A DNA stretch of 64,000 nucleotides from Crateriforma spongiae (GCF_012290005.1 NZ_JAAXMS010000001.1:62001-126000); one strand, 5' to 3'. Counted from the stretch's first letter, positions 1-8,007 are shown. Numbers and translations: made by a program. Notes: generated from the sequence alone by a model not told the origin.

Positions 1-47
1 AGATGTTGGGCCGCGAGCAAAGCGAAGTGGAGGAGGCGGTGCAATGA
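1..47 (+). CDS. 3' end of an upstream gene, partner of the helicase gene
   Basis: The reading frame entering from the left edge is open and stops with TGA at 45-47. Its stop overlaps the ATG of the next gene in an ATGA arrangement, which indicates translational coupling. Only about 14 C-terminal residues are visible (ending in EVEEAVQ), too few to identify it. AddA-like helicase genes usually follow an AddB or PD-(D/E)XK nuclease gene, so that is the natural guess, but it is an inference from context only. Confidence 0.55.
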   Translation, partial: MLGREQSEVEEAVQ

Positions 48-2593
48 GTGCTGTTGCCGAGGATCGAAAAGCCATTCTGCAACTGAAACCGACCGTGGTG
101 CGTGCATCCGCTGGTACCGGAAAAACGTATCAGTTGACCGCTCGATTTTTACGAATTCTATTGCAGGGGGTTCCGCCCGAATCTGTTCTGGCGACCACAT
201 TCACCCGGAAAGCCGCCGGGGAAATTTTGGCACGTGTATTAGAAGCTTTGGCCAAAGCGGCGGATGAGAAGGATCCGAAATCGCTGAACGGTTTGCGCGC
301 TCAGGTCGACCTACCCACCCTGCCCCGCGCTCAATGCAGTCGGTTGGCCCGAGATCTGGTGTTTGACATTCACCGCTTGAAGGTGTCGACGCTCGATAGC
401 TTGTTTTCAACGCTTGCCCGCAGTTTGCCATTCGAATTGGGACTTCCCGCCGGATGGAATTTGACCGATGAGATCGAAGAACGATGGCTGGTCGAATCCG
501 CGGTCAACGACCTGGTGGCGTCGGCTGATCTGCCGGAGTTGCGTTCGCTGTTGTCGATGTTGTCCAAAGGACGAGTGGTCCGCAGCGTGTCCAATGAAAT
601 TCAGCGTGTGGTGACCGATGCGTATGCCATTCAGCGTCGATGCGACCCGGAGGTCTGGAATGCCGTGCAGGTTCCGCGGATGCCGGGGACGCAAAAGGTG
701 GAATCGATGATCACGGATTTTCGTGCCGCCGATGTGCCACAGAAAAGCTTGGTCAAGTGCTTGAACAAGACAGCCGATGCGGCCGAGCAATCTCAATGGG
801 ACGAACTGGCCGAAGAAACTCTTTTGAACAACATCGTCAAAGCAAGACGCAGTCGCACGGAGGTCAAGTACGGCCGATCAAAGTTTCCTGATCAGTTGAA
901 TCCCAGTTTTGATGTTCTGCTTGAAAGTGTCCGAAGCCATTTTCTGGCATTGCTGGACGCGCAGAATCGAGCGACAGGCACCTTGGTGGAAACCTTTGAT
1001 CAGCGGATTCAGCAAATGAAGGCCGCCCGCCGTAGGTTCAGCTTTGACGATGTGGCGGTTCGGCTGGCTGATTACTTCGGACAGTTCGATTCCGACCGGC
1101 ACGATGTGATCGGAAACGATCGGTTGGATGCGCCGATCGATCACTTGTTGTTGGATGAATTTCAAGACACCTCGCCGATCCAGTGGGCGGTGCTGCGTCC
1201 CTTTGCGATTCATGCCACATCGGCCGAATCGTCCGACGACGATGAAACACGCACCGCCCGTTCCTTTTTTTGTGTCGGTGATACCAAGCAAGCCATTTAT
1301 GGTTTTCGCGGCGGCGTCGCGGAGATCTTCGATTCGGTGACCGACGACTTGGACGGTGTCCGCACGGTCGAACAGAACGAAAGCTATCGCAGCAGCCCGG
1401 TGGTGTTGGACTTCGTCACCGACGTGTTCAAAAACTTGAAGGCGTCACCTCCTTCGGGGCCTCAGCGTGACTGGGATTCCGATGCGTTTCAAGCTGATGC
1501 CGTGCGACGCTTTCGCGAAGCTTTCCCGCCGCATGTATCAGCAAAGCCGGAACTGAAAGGACACGTCGCGATTTGGTCAGGCGACACTCCCGAAAACGCT
1601 GACGCGAATCCAAAAAAGGCCCAGTGGAAAGAAGCTTGCTTTGACGCAGCAGCCCGCGTCGTCACAGAACTTCATCTCGGATCTCCGGATCGCACGATCG
1701 GTGTCCTGACCCGGTCACGGCGGGCGGCGGCGGAGATGATGTGGCGTTTGGACGGTCGCGGATTGACCGTCAGCCAGGAGGGAGGCCACCCACTGACCGA
1801 TTCAGCGGCCGTCGAATTGGTGTTGTCCGCTTTGATGATGGTGGAGCATCCCGGCGATGGCCGTTGGCGGTTCCATCTGATGCATTCACCACTGGGTGAT
1901 GCCCTGTGTGAGGGCGTTGTCGATGAAGAAGCGTTTCACGGGATCGAGAATCGGATTCGCCAAAGCTGGACCGATGGCGGATTGGCTGAAACGGTTTTCT
2001 GGTTATGTGATCAGCTTCTGGATCGATGCGACGCTTCGGATGCCCTGCGTTTGAAACAGCTGACCCAACTGGCCGCGTCTCAAGCTTGGGTGGAAACCGG
2101 TCGGTTGAGCGACTTTGTCAGATTGGTTCGCGAGAAAGGTGTCGAACGCCCCCAGGCCGCCAACGTCCGGGTGATGACCGTGCACGCAAGCAAAGGGTTG
2201 GAGTTTGACGCCGTCGTGCTGCCGGATCTGGATGAACCGTTGACCCGTCGGCAAGGCGGATGCATCGCCGATGCCCCGTCGGTGACCGAACCCGCCACCG
2301 GTTTGACACGTTATGTCAGCAAGAAGCGTCGGCACTACCTATCACAGCGTTGGCAGGCGGCATTCGGACGCTGTGAAGCCGGGGACATGACCGAAGCGCT
2401 GTGTCTGTTGTACGTTGCCATGACTCGGGCTCGGCAATCGTTGCAGTTGGTCGTCCAACCAAAGGAAAAACGCAAAAGCGGTTCCGCCAAAACGGCCGCG
2501 GGCCTGATTCTGGATGCGTTGGAACTGGGGGATGTCCCTTCGTCACCGGAACAGCCGGTTTTCGAAGTGGGAGATCATCAGTGGTGGCTTTGA
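44..2593 (+). CDS. UvrD/AddA-like ATP-dependent DNA helicase lacking a C-terminal nuclease domain
   Basis: This is a superfamily 1 helicase of the UvrD/RecB/AddA type, expected to unwind broken DNA ends during double-strand break repair. Visible motifs in order are Walker A (ASAGTGKT, residues 21-28), motif Ia (TTFTRKAAGE), motif II (LLLDEFQDTSPIQ, about 367-379), motif III/IV (FFCVGDTKQAIYGFRGG and ESYRSSP), motif V (VMTVHASKGLEFDAVVLPDL, about 708-727) and motif VI (LLYVAMTRARQSL, about 788-800). The protein ends only about 50 residues after motif VI, whereas AddA and RecB proteins usually continue for about 300 residues with a nuclease domain. At 849 aa it is therefore short, and any nuclease must be a separate subunit, perhaps the gene ending at 47. 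The ATG overlaps that gene's stop. The 3' end overlaps the convergent ATPase gene by 16 bp. Confidence 0.9.
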   Translation: MSAVAEDRKAILQLKPTVVRASAGTGKTYQLTARFLRILLQGVPPESVLATTFTRKAAGEILARVLEALAKAADEKDPKSLNGLRAQVDLPTLPRAQCSRLARDLVFDIHRLKVSTLDSLFSTLARSLPFELGLPAGWNLTDEIEERWLVESAVNDLVASADLPELRSLLSMLSKGRVVRSVSNEIQRVVTDAYAIQRRCDPEVWNAVQVPRMPGTQKVESMITDFRAADVPQKSLVKCLNKTADAAEQSQWDELAEETLLNNIVKARRSRTEVKYGRSKFPDQLNPSFDVLLESVRSHFLALLDAQNRATGTLVETFDQRIQQMKAARRRFSFDDVAVRLADYFGQFDSDRHDVIGNDRLDAPIDHLLLDEFQDTSPIQWAVLRPFAIHATSAESSDDDETRTARSFFCVGDTKQAIYGFRGGVAEIFDSVTDDLDGVRTVEQNESYRSSPVVLDFVTDVFKNLKASPPSGPQRDWDSDAFQADAVRRFREAFPPHVSAKPELKGHVAIWSGDTPENADANPKKAQWKEACFDAAARVVTELHLGSPDRTIGVLTRSRRAAAEMMWRLDGRGLTVSQEGGHPLTDSAAVELVLSALMMVEHPGDGRWRFHLMHSPLGDALCEGVVDEEAFHGIENRIRQSWTDGGLAETVFWLCDQLLDRCDASDALRLKQLTQLAASQAWVETGRLSDFVRLVREKGVERPQAANVRVMTVHASKGLEFDAVVLPDLDEPLTRRQGGCIADAPSVTEPATGLTRYVSKKRRHYLSQRWQAAFGRCEAGDMTEALCLLYVAMTRARQSLQLVVQPKEKRKSGSAKTAAGLILDALELGDVPSSPEQPVFEVGDHQWWL

Positions 2594-3324
2594 TCGGCGG
2601 ATTCAATTGCCATTTCGGTGTCCGCGTGTTCCGCTTCCGTCGGGACTCGTTCCAGCGTCACGCCGTCACCGGTATCGGGAATCAACCGGTACACGCGATC
2701 GGCGAACCGCACGAAGTGCCGAACGTCATGGTGGCTGATCATCAACACCTGAAAGCCAAGTGCGCGGCCCGCTTCTTGTACGATTCGAACCAAACGTGGC
2801 ACCAAATCCGGATGTAGCCAGCAGTCTTGTTCATCTAAAACCAAGAACTTACGGTGCTTGGATTCGTCCAGCATGGTGATGGCAAAAAGCCGCAATCCGA
2901 CTGAAAGAATGTTGGCAACCGAACCACCCTGCCCTCGGATAATGTCTTCATCAAATCCGTCACGTTGGACGACGAACTCAACGCTGGCCGCATCACGTTT
3001 GAGCGACGACGTCGCTTTGAAAACGATGGGCTGATCAAGAACCTCTTGCAGGGCTTTGGTCAGTGTGGTTTCGATGACACGCAACTGTCGATGAAAGACG
3101 TCTTGGCTTAATTTGTCCAACGCTTCGGTCACCGCATCAGCGATCTCCAGAAAGCCGTTCGCCTTTTCGATTTCCACAGACAGCGATTGCTTTTGACGCA
3201 GCAATTCTTCGCGTTTGCCGGAAAGCTTGTTCAAGCGACGACGCAGTTGATCCGCCGATACGGATACGTCATTGGTCGAGATCGGGGTCGCTGATTGTGT
3301 CGACGGTGTGATCGGATCATTCAT
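2578..3324 (-). CDS. C-terminal half of a split Rad50/SbcC-like ATPase (signature and Walker B half)
   Basis: This 248-aa protein carries only the C-terminal lobe of an SMC/Rad50-type ABC ATPase. It has a helical stretch at about 22-100, an ABC signature-like segment (GQGGSVANILS, 131-141), Walker B with the catalytic glutamate (FLVLDEQD, 160-167; D164, E165), a D-loop region and the switch histidines (ISHHD, 196-200). There is no Walker A. The complementary half, with Walker A, is encoded three genes upstream in the same operon (4662-6146). The ATG overlaps the stop of the 99-aa coiled-coil gene by 4 bp. In ordinary SbcC or Rad50 both lobes are in one polypeptide joined by a long coiled coil. 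Here the preceding helical stretch is only about 80 residues. The split is seen directly; that the two halves assemble is inferred from the motifs and the operon. Confidence 0.85.
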   Translation of the reverse strand: MNDPITPSTQSATPISTNDVSVSADQLRRRLNKLSGKREELLRQKQSLSVEIEKANGFLEIADAVTEALDKLSQDVFHRQLRVIETTLTKALQEVLDQPIVFKATSSLKRDAASVEFVVQRDGFDEDIIRGQGGSVANILSVGLRLFAITMLDESKHRKFLVLDEQDCWLHPDLVPRLVRIVQEAGRALGFQVLMISHHDVRHFVRFADRVYRLIPDTGDGVTLERVPTEAEHADTEMAIESADQSHH

Positions 3325-3620
3325 TCCGCTGGTGTACCCGATTGGTTGTCCTGTTCGACCTGTTTCAGTTGCCGGGCAATGTCGTCAAGTAGGGCCTGAT
3401 ACTCCTGACGGTCTTTTTCATTCTGGGTTTGCATTTCGTCCAGCATCTTTTCCAGCTGCTTGATGTCGCTGGTGCCGAATTCCTTTTCCGCTTCCGCCTG
3501 CAGTTCTGCTAACTGACGATTGGCGGATTCCAACTCGGTGCCTGCTTTGATCCGCTGTTCGTTCAGCGATTCAAATTCGGTACGCAGTTGTTCGATGCTT
3601 TTCGCTGTCTCACGACTCAT
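3321..3620 (-). CDS. Small coiled-coil protein of the split Mre11-Rad50 operon
   Basis: This 99-aa protein has no recognisable catalytic motif and is almost entirely predicted coiled coil. Heptad-like leucines and many Glu, Gln and Lys residues run from about residue 5 to 90 (for example SIEQLRTEFESLNEQR and IKQLEKMLDEMQ). I chose the ATG at 3620 because an AGGA Shine-Dalgarno-like sequence lies 8 nt upstream, although the frame is open to 3704. It overlaps the phosphoesterase stop by 11 bp, and its own stop overlaps the next ATG by 4 bp, so it is embedded in a coupled operon. It may supply coiled coil that is missing from the short C-terminal ATPase half, or bridge the two halves. That role is an inference. 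Without its neighbours it could only be called a hypothetical protein. Confidence 0.75.
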   Translation of the reverse strand: MSRETAKSIEQLRTEFESLNEQRIKAGTELESANRQLAELQAEAEKEFGTSDIKQLEKMLDEMQTQNEKDRQEYQALLDDIARQLKQVEQDNQSGTPAE

Positions 3621-4650
3621 CAAGGCTGTCCTGATCGGGATGTTGGGTAACTTCGCCGGCAAGGCTAAGGATTTCTTGTCCGACTTCGGGTGCAAAATCA
3701 TCAAGGTGGTCGTTCAAGAATTGGATCAATCCGGCACCTGTTTCCGTCTTGCGGGTGATCAATTCTTGGAGGTCCGCGATGAAACCGGACCCTTGTTCGT
3801 CGGGCGCCGATTCATCGGACTCAACGGCTTCATGAAAAACGTCGTCGAAGTGTTCGTGCGGGATGGCAATCCACTGCAATTGCCAATCGTTGCCCAAGTC
3901 ATATTCGTTGACCACCGGTCGTTGGAAATCAAGATCGGAGCCCTTGTGTGTCAGGCAGACGACCGATGGGGTTCGTGATCGTGTCGCATCACTGCGTGTT
4001 CGGCGTGCAATGTTTCCCGCCGTGATCCAATGCGTTTCGCCGGTTTGGACCGGAGGTAACGGGCGATGGATATGGCCATTGATGACGACGTCGATACCCG
4101 AAAGCGGTTTGGGACGAATGCGACCAGCGTCCTCGTATCCGGGGATCAGGATGTCATGATGCGTCATCCAAACAACCAGGTCTTCGGTCCGGCGTTCGTA
4201 CCGTTTGGGCAACTTTTCGCCCCACGATGTTCCCGATACCGCGACTTGTTTGCCGTCCACATTTCCGATCCAGGGGTGGTCTGCATCGATGCGTCGCAGC
4301 GTTCCGCTATTGAACAGGATTTGAATGCTGTCGTTTTCGCTGATGCGGTTTTCGCGGACGTCGTGGTTGCCATGGATGGCTGGCAGCGGCCGGGGGACGT
4401 TTTCGATGATTTGGCTAATCAGCCAGTTGGGATTGTCTTGAGGTAACTGAAACAGATCGCCCAGCAGAAATGGCTGAAGTCGGTTTTGGATAGCAAATTC
4501 CAAACACCAGCTAAACTTTTGCAGGATCGTCGACGGATAATCGTCCTTTCGAAAACCCGGAACACGGGCTTCCAAGTGTGGGTCACCGATGAACAGTAGG
4601 CCCCGAAACGCCGTCGGTTCAGTGTTTGAAACTTCGGTGGATGACAGCAT
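3610..4650 (-). CDS. Mre11/SbcD-like metallophosphoesterase
   Basis: This is a calcineurin-like phosphoesterase of the Mre11/SbcD type, expected to be the two-metal nuclease partner of the Rad50-like halves encoded around it. From the ATG at 4650 (346 aa) the metal-binding motifs are GDPH (22-25), GD in LLGDLFQ (64-65), GNHD (94-97), THHD (163-166) and GHIH (192-195), all complete and in the expected order. The acidic C-terminal tail (about 265-346) has no enzyme motif and may be the ATPase-binding part, as in Mre11. The frame is open to a TTG at 4665 that overlaps the stop of the upstream ATPase half. That TTG would give a coupled start and is a real alternative. The gene sits between the two ATPase halves rather than beside a single sbcC. 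Confidence 0.88.
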   Translation of the reverse strand: MLSSTEVSNTEPTAFRGLLFIGDPHLEARVPGFRKDDYPSTILQKFSWCLEFAIQNRLQPFLLGDLFQLPQDNPNWLISQIIENVPRPLPAIHGNHDVRENRISENDSIQILFNSGTLRRIDADHPWIGNVDGKQVAVSGTSWGEKLPKRYERRTEDLVVWMTHHDILIPGYEDAGRIRPKPLSGIDVVINGHIHRPLPPVQTGETHWITAGNIARRTRSDATRSRTPSVVCLTHKGSDLDFQRPVVNEYDLGNDWQLQWIAIPHEHFDDVFHEAVESDESAPDEQGSGFIADLQELITRKTETGAGLIQFLNDHLDDFAPEVGQEILSLAGEVTQHPDQDSLDES

Positions 4651-4661
4651 CGTGTGGCGAT

Positions 4662-6146
4662 TCAATGGGGCTGGTCGGGGTGTTGATGCAACTGTGGCAT
4701 GGTGGACATCAAATCATTGACATTGATTTGCTGGCCGCAGGTTTCGCATCGCGGGTGTTGCTGTACCCAAGATTCCAAACGCTTGACCGCTGCGTCTTTC
4801 AGCGTTTGGGCTGCTTGAAGCTTCTCTTTTTGCGCGGCGACTGCGGCTTCGGCGGCAACCAGACGTGATCGGGTTTGCGACAACAGCGATGCATCCCGAG
4901 CGACAGGCACCGCATCCAAACGGTTCAACGAATCGACGATTTGAGCGAATCGTCGTCGGTCGGTTTGCAATCGACCCAGGGTCGCAATCAATCGAACCAG
5001 CGGTTTGGTTTCGATGGTCGCCGGCGGTGAAACCAACGCAGCCAATGATCGGTGGACGGCGTTCAGGCGGACGCATCGCGTTTGTAGACGCTCCAATTCA
5101 GCGACCATCGATTGGCATCGTTGGGCCGGCCGCATGTCCGGCGGAGGTTTTAGGCCGGAAAGCGAGCGGTCCAGGCGTTCACACTGTGAACGCCGTTGAG
5201 TGACCGAAAGAATGCCACGTATGCTCTGCGTGATCGGCCTGACGTCGCGAACCGTTGGTGGTTCGGCCAACGTGCGCAAAGCTTTACGGACCGATTGTGC
5301 CCGATTGCGGGTGGATTCGGCACGCTGCATTCGCTGCAGTGTCAAACGCAGCGATTGGGCTCGGTTGAAGCTGCTGGCAAGCGTCTCGGCACGATGGGGA
5401 CTGGTATCCAGTCGTTGCAGCACGGATTGTTGGCTGATCAGTTCACGACAACGTTCCTGAGTTCGGCTGAGTTGTCTTAACAACTGTTGTATTCGCTCGA
5501 TTCGCTTTGCTTGATCCTGAACGGCGTTGCCTTTTGCTTCCGCCGCATCCAAACGCTGTGACAGGTCATCCAACGGTTGATAGGCCGCCAAACGCTGATC
5601 CACCTGTGTCAGGTCCTGGGTCAGTCGCCTGTGTTCTGACTTCACTTCGCGGTGTCGATTCCGGTGCCGGTTCTGCATCGCTATCAGCAACGCGGCATCG
5701 GATGACGAAGCGAAAAAAGTGGCCGCACGGTTGCCCGATTCGTTCAGCAGAAAGACGGGAGATTTCTGTTCGCCGAAATGAATGTCGTATTCGGCTTTTC
5801 CATTGTCTCCACTGACCTTTGCCAGTCGAAGAACATCGTGCAGTGATTCGGGCGTTGCTTGACCGACGCGACCGATGTCTTTCCCGTTGATGGTGTAACT
5901 GACACCGGAACGCCGTCGCCAAGTGACGTTTTGTCCGTCATCAGTTTCAACGGTGACGCTGGATTCCTTAGCGCCATGACGGGTCACATGAGTCGTCCGA
6001 CCGTTGCTGGCCAGCACCTGCAATGCCGCAACGATCGCCGATTTTCCGCAATTGTTTGGTCCCGTCAGCACAGTCAAACCATCGGCCAACTCGATCTCGG
6101 TCGACCGGTGAGACATGAAATTCTTAAGCTTGATTTTTCGAATCAT
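4662..6146 (-). CDS. N-terminal half of a split Rad50/SbcC-like ATPase with a CxxC hook at its end
   Basis: The protein starts exactly like SMC/Rad50 ATPases (MIRKIKLKNFMSH) and has Walker A (GPNNCGKSA, 29-37) and a Q-loop-like segment (VFLLNESG, 131-138). The ATPase lobe ends near residue 165. A helical region then runs to about 465, and its second part is punctuated by proline pairs at about 296, 335, 374 and 414, that is every 38-40 residues. The chain ends with CETC (C467, C470), like the apex zinc hook of Rad50, and then stops 24 residues later. The signature motif and Walker B are absent and are encoded at 2578-3324. I chose 6146 because it matches the family N-terminus. An ATG at 6182, overlapping the rtcB stop, and a longer frame to 6305 are alternatives. 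It is cotranscribed after the RtcB gene. Confidence 0.85.
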   Translation of the reverse strand: MIRKIKLKNFMSHRSTEIELADGLTVLTGPNNCGKSAIVAALQVLASNGRTTHVTRHGAKESSVTVETDDGQNVTWRRRSGVSYTINGKDIGRVGQATPESLHDVLRLAKVSGDNGKAEYDIHFGEQKSPVFLLNESGNRAATFFASSSDAALLIAMQNRHRNRHREVKSEHRRLTQDLTQVDQRLAAYQPLDDLSQRLDAAEAKGNAVQDQAKRIERIQQLLRQLSRTQERCRELISQQSVLQRLDTSPHRAETLASSFNRAQSLRLTLQRMQRAESTRNRAQSVRKALRTLAEPPTVRDVRPITQSIRGILSVTQRRSQCERLDRSLSGLKPPPDMRPAQRCQSMVAELERLQTRCVRLNAVHRSLAALVSPPATIETKPLVRLIATLGRLQTDRRRFAQIVDSLNRLDAVPVARDASLLSQTRSRLVAAEAAVAAQKEKLQAAQTLKDAAVKRLESWVQQHPRCETCGQQINVNDLMSTMPQLHQHPDQPH

Positions 6147-6174
6147 GCCATTGGTTTTACCCGATCGTTCGGGA

Positions 6175-7659
6175 TCAATCATCGGCGTCTGCGGCGTCTT
6201 TGATGACAAACTTGGCACGCAAGCGAGCCACTTCCGTGGCCAAGCCCGCTTTGGAAACGCTACGCAACACTTCGTTGAAATCTTTGTAGACCGCGGGCGC
6301 CTCATCCCGCGGATAGCGACGACAATTGGTCAGGATGTCGGCGTCGGTGAACGACTGGTCAATCGATTCTTGGTTCAATTCGCGAAACGCGCGTCGTCGG
6401 CCCAGCACGCGTCCTGCGCCATGATTGACGCTGTAGCAGCTGTCTTTCGCACCGGCTGCGGCGACCATCACGCTGGATCCCGCCTGCGGATTGCCGGGCA
6501 ACAGAATCGGGTGACCCGTTTGGGCGAAGGGTGTCCGCGACAGCGCGGGGTGGCCGCCGGGAAACGCGCGTGTGGCACCTTTTCGGTGAACCCAACATGT
6601 CTGTTGGTTGACCGTTTCTTGCCGCGCGATGTTGTGGCTGATGAAGTACACCAGGTGACCACGCGTGCCAGGAATGACCTCTTGGAACGCTTCCAAGACC
6701 AATGCGTTGATCAACAAGTGATTGACGGTTGCAAAATTGGCGCCCAGTGCCATGTCATCCAAGTAACGATCGGCTTCGACACTGCCCAACGGGGCATAAA
6801 CCAGTTGTTTGTCGCTACCCGGATAGGGAATCCCCCAATGGTCAAATTTTTGTTCCAAGGTCTGGAACTGATGCGAAGCCAAACGGTGTCCGATCCCGCG
6901 GGATCCGCAGTGCGATAGGAACGCTACGTGGCCATCGATTAACCCAAAGACTTTGGCGGTCGCTTTGGCACCTTCATCGTCCACGATCTGGACGACCTCG
7001 CATTCACCGAAATGGTTGCCGCCGCCATACGAACCGAGTTGCTGGACTTTGTCGCGAAACTTTTTGAACCCGCGTCGCTGGCGAAGTTCGTACAAACGCG
7101 ACTTTAACGCATCGATTGTTTCGTCGTGTCCGCGATGGTACGCGTCTTCGCATCGGTCGGCCCAGTCGATCGGGATTCCCAGTCGCGACAACACGTCGGG
7201 CGATCCGCCGTCGGTCATTGCCGCACTGCCAATCTTTTCATCGATTCGTCGGGCTTTGGGGACGTCGCGGGAACCTTTTCCCATGCCGGTGGGAATTCGG
7301 CGACACACGGCATCGATCAATGCCCTGCGTGTCGATTTGTCTTGAACCGCATCCGCGGGCAGGTCCGTCTGCAGCAGGCTCATCGAACACTTGATGTCGA
7401 AACCGACGGGACCGGGATAGACGTGCGTGGGCGACGCCAGCACGCATCCGATTGGTGCACCGTACCCACAGTGTGCGTCTGGATTCAGCACCAGTTCGGT
7501 TACGCCCGGGGCGCAGCGGGAGTTGATGGCCTGTTGTAGGCAAAGGTCGTCGAACGTGTTGCGGATCGCTTCGGTACCAAACACCTTGACCGGGGAATGA
7601 TGGTCACCGGCGGGCAGGATTGCGGTCGCCTCGCCGGTGGGAATCATGCTGGTTGTCAT
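6175..7659 (-). CDS. rtcB: RtcB-type RNA-splicing ligase
   Basis: RtcB joins RNA 2',3'-cyclic phosphate or 3'-phosphate ends to 5'-OH ends using GTP and Mn2+. From the ATG at 7659 (494 aa) the family motifs are PDAHCGYGAPIG (60-71), GFDIKC with the metal ligands D88 and C91, GGGNHFGE (213-220), SHCGSRGIGH (249-258), HN (342-343), HRKGATRAFPGG (358-369) and NHGAGR, whose H413 is the expected guanylylated histidine. All metal and nucleotide residues are present. Local differences from typical RtcB are DIKCS instead of DINCG and QAGSS instead of the usual PGSMG. A TTG at 7686 would add nine residues. It is the first gene of the operon continuing into the split Rad50/Mre11 genes. Its stop is 28 bp before the next ATG I prefer, or overlaps the alternative ATG at 6182. 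Confidence 0.92.
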   Translation of the reverse strand: MTTSMIPTGEATAILPAGDHHSPVKVFGTEAIRNTFDDLCLQQAINSRCAPGVTELVLNPDAHCGYGAPIGCVLASPTHVYPGPVGFDIKCSMSLLQTDLPADAVQDKSTRRALIDAVCRRIPTGMGKGSRDVPKARRIDEKIGSAAMTDGGSPDVLSRLGIPIDWADRCEDAYHRGHDETIDALKSRLYELRQRRGFKKFRDKVQQLGSYGGGNHFGECEVVQIVDDEGAKATAKVFGLIDGHVAFLSHCGSRGIGHRLASHQFQTLEQKFDHWGIPYPGSDKQLVYAPLGSVEADRYLDDMALGANFATVNHLLINALVLEAFQEVIPGTRGHLVYFISHNIARQETVNQQTCWVHRKGATRAFPGGHPALSRTPFAQTGHPILLPGNPQAGSSVMVAAAGAKDSCYSVNHGAGRVLGRRRAFRELNQESIDQSFTDADILTNCRRYPRDEAPAVYKDFNEVLRSVSKAGLATEVARLRAKFVIKDAADADD

Positions 7660-8007
7660 GGCTGGGTCCGCGCAGGAGTGCGACAAGTGGGTGGTCCCGA
7701 TTCACGAAATGTAAATTCGAATTTTAGCCAACAGAGGCGATCGGGCCGATTTAGGTTCGCGGTTGTTTAGGACGCGGGATCGACGGTACGCAAGTCATCT
7801 TGTCCGGTGCGAAAGCTTGACGCTGGAAATTCACATGGCCGCGTTGGACGCAGTTAACGGCGATCGGCCACAACCACCGACGACAGCGTGGCGTTACGAT
7901 TCGACCCATCGAGGCACTGACCGAACCACAGAGAACGTCGTGGGAATTGTGTGCGGCCGGTTGACGATTGTTTGCACCGGAGCGGCGTGCCCGAGTGAAT
8001 CTGCGGA
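7660..8007. other. Intergenic region upstream of the rtcB operon
   Basis: I see no credible gene here; the short open frames lack family features or conserved starts. It holds the promoter region of the rtcB operon, with an A+T-rich stretch at about 7701-7728 that contains a perfect palindrome (annotated separately). The right part, about 7740-8007, is the 3' flank of the RimK-like gene, and I see no clear terminator in it. Confidence 0.5.
7713..7724. promoter_or_regulatory. 12-bp perfect palindrome upstream of rtcB, candidate operator or promoter element
   Basis: The sequence AAATTCGAATTT is its own reverse complement and lies 54-65 bp upstream of the preferred rtcB ATG, in the only A+T-rich patch of an otherwise G+C-rich region. 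The position fits an operator or promoter element for the rtcB operon. No regulator is known for it, and a chance palindrome is possible. Confidence 0.3.

Noticed and set aside
2578-6146. Possibility that the split Rad50-like ATPase is a broken sbcC pseudogene
   Set aside because: The two halves are separated by two intact genes, keep all catalytic residues, and have overlapping starts and stops. A disrupted single gene would not place an Mre11-like gene between the halves.
6115-6918. 267-aa plus-strand open frame opposite rtcB
   Set aside because: It lies fully within the Rad50-half and rtcB genes, both with clear family motifs, and shows no motif of its own.
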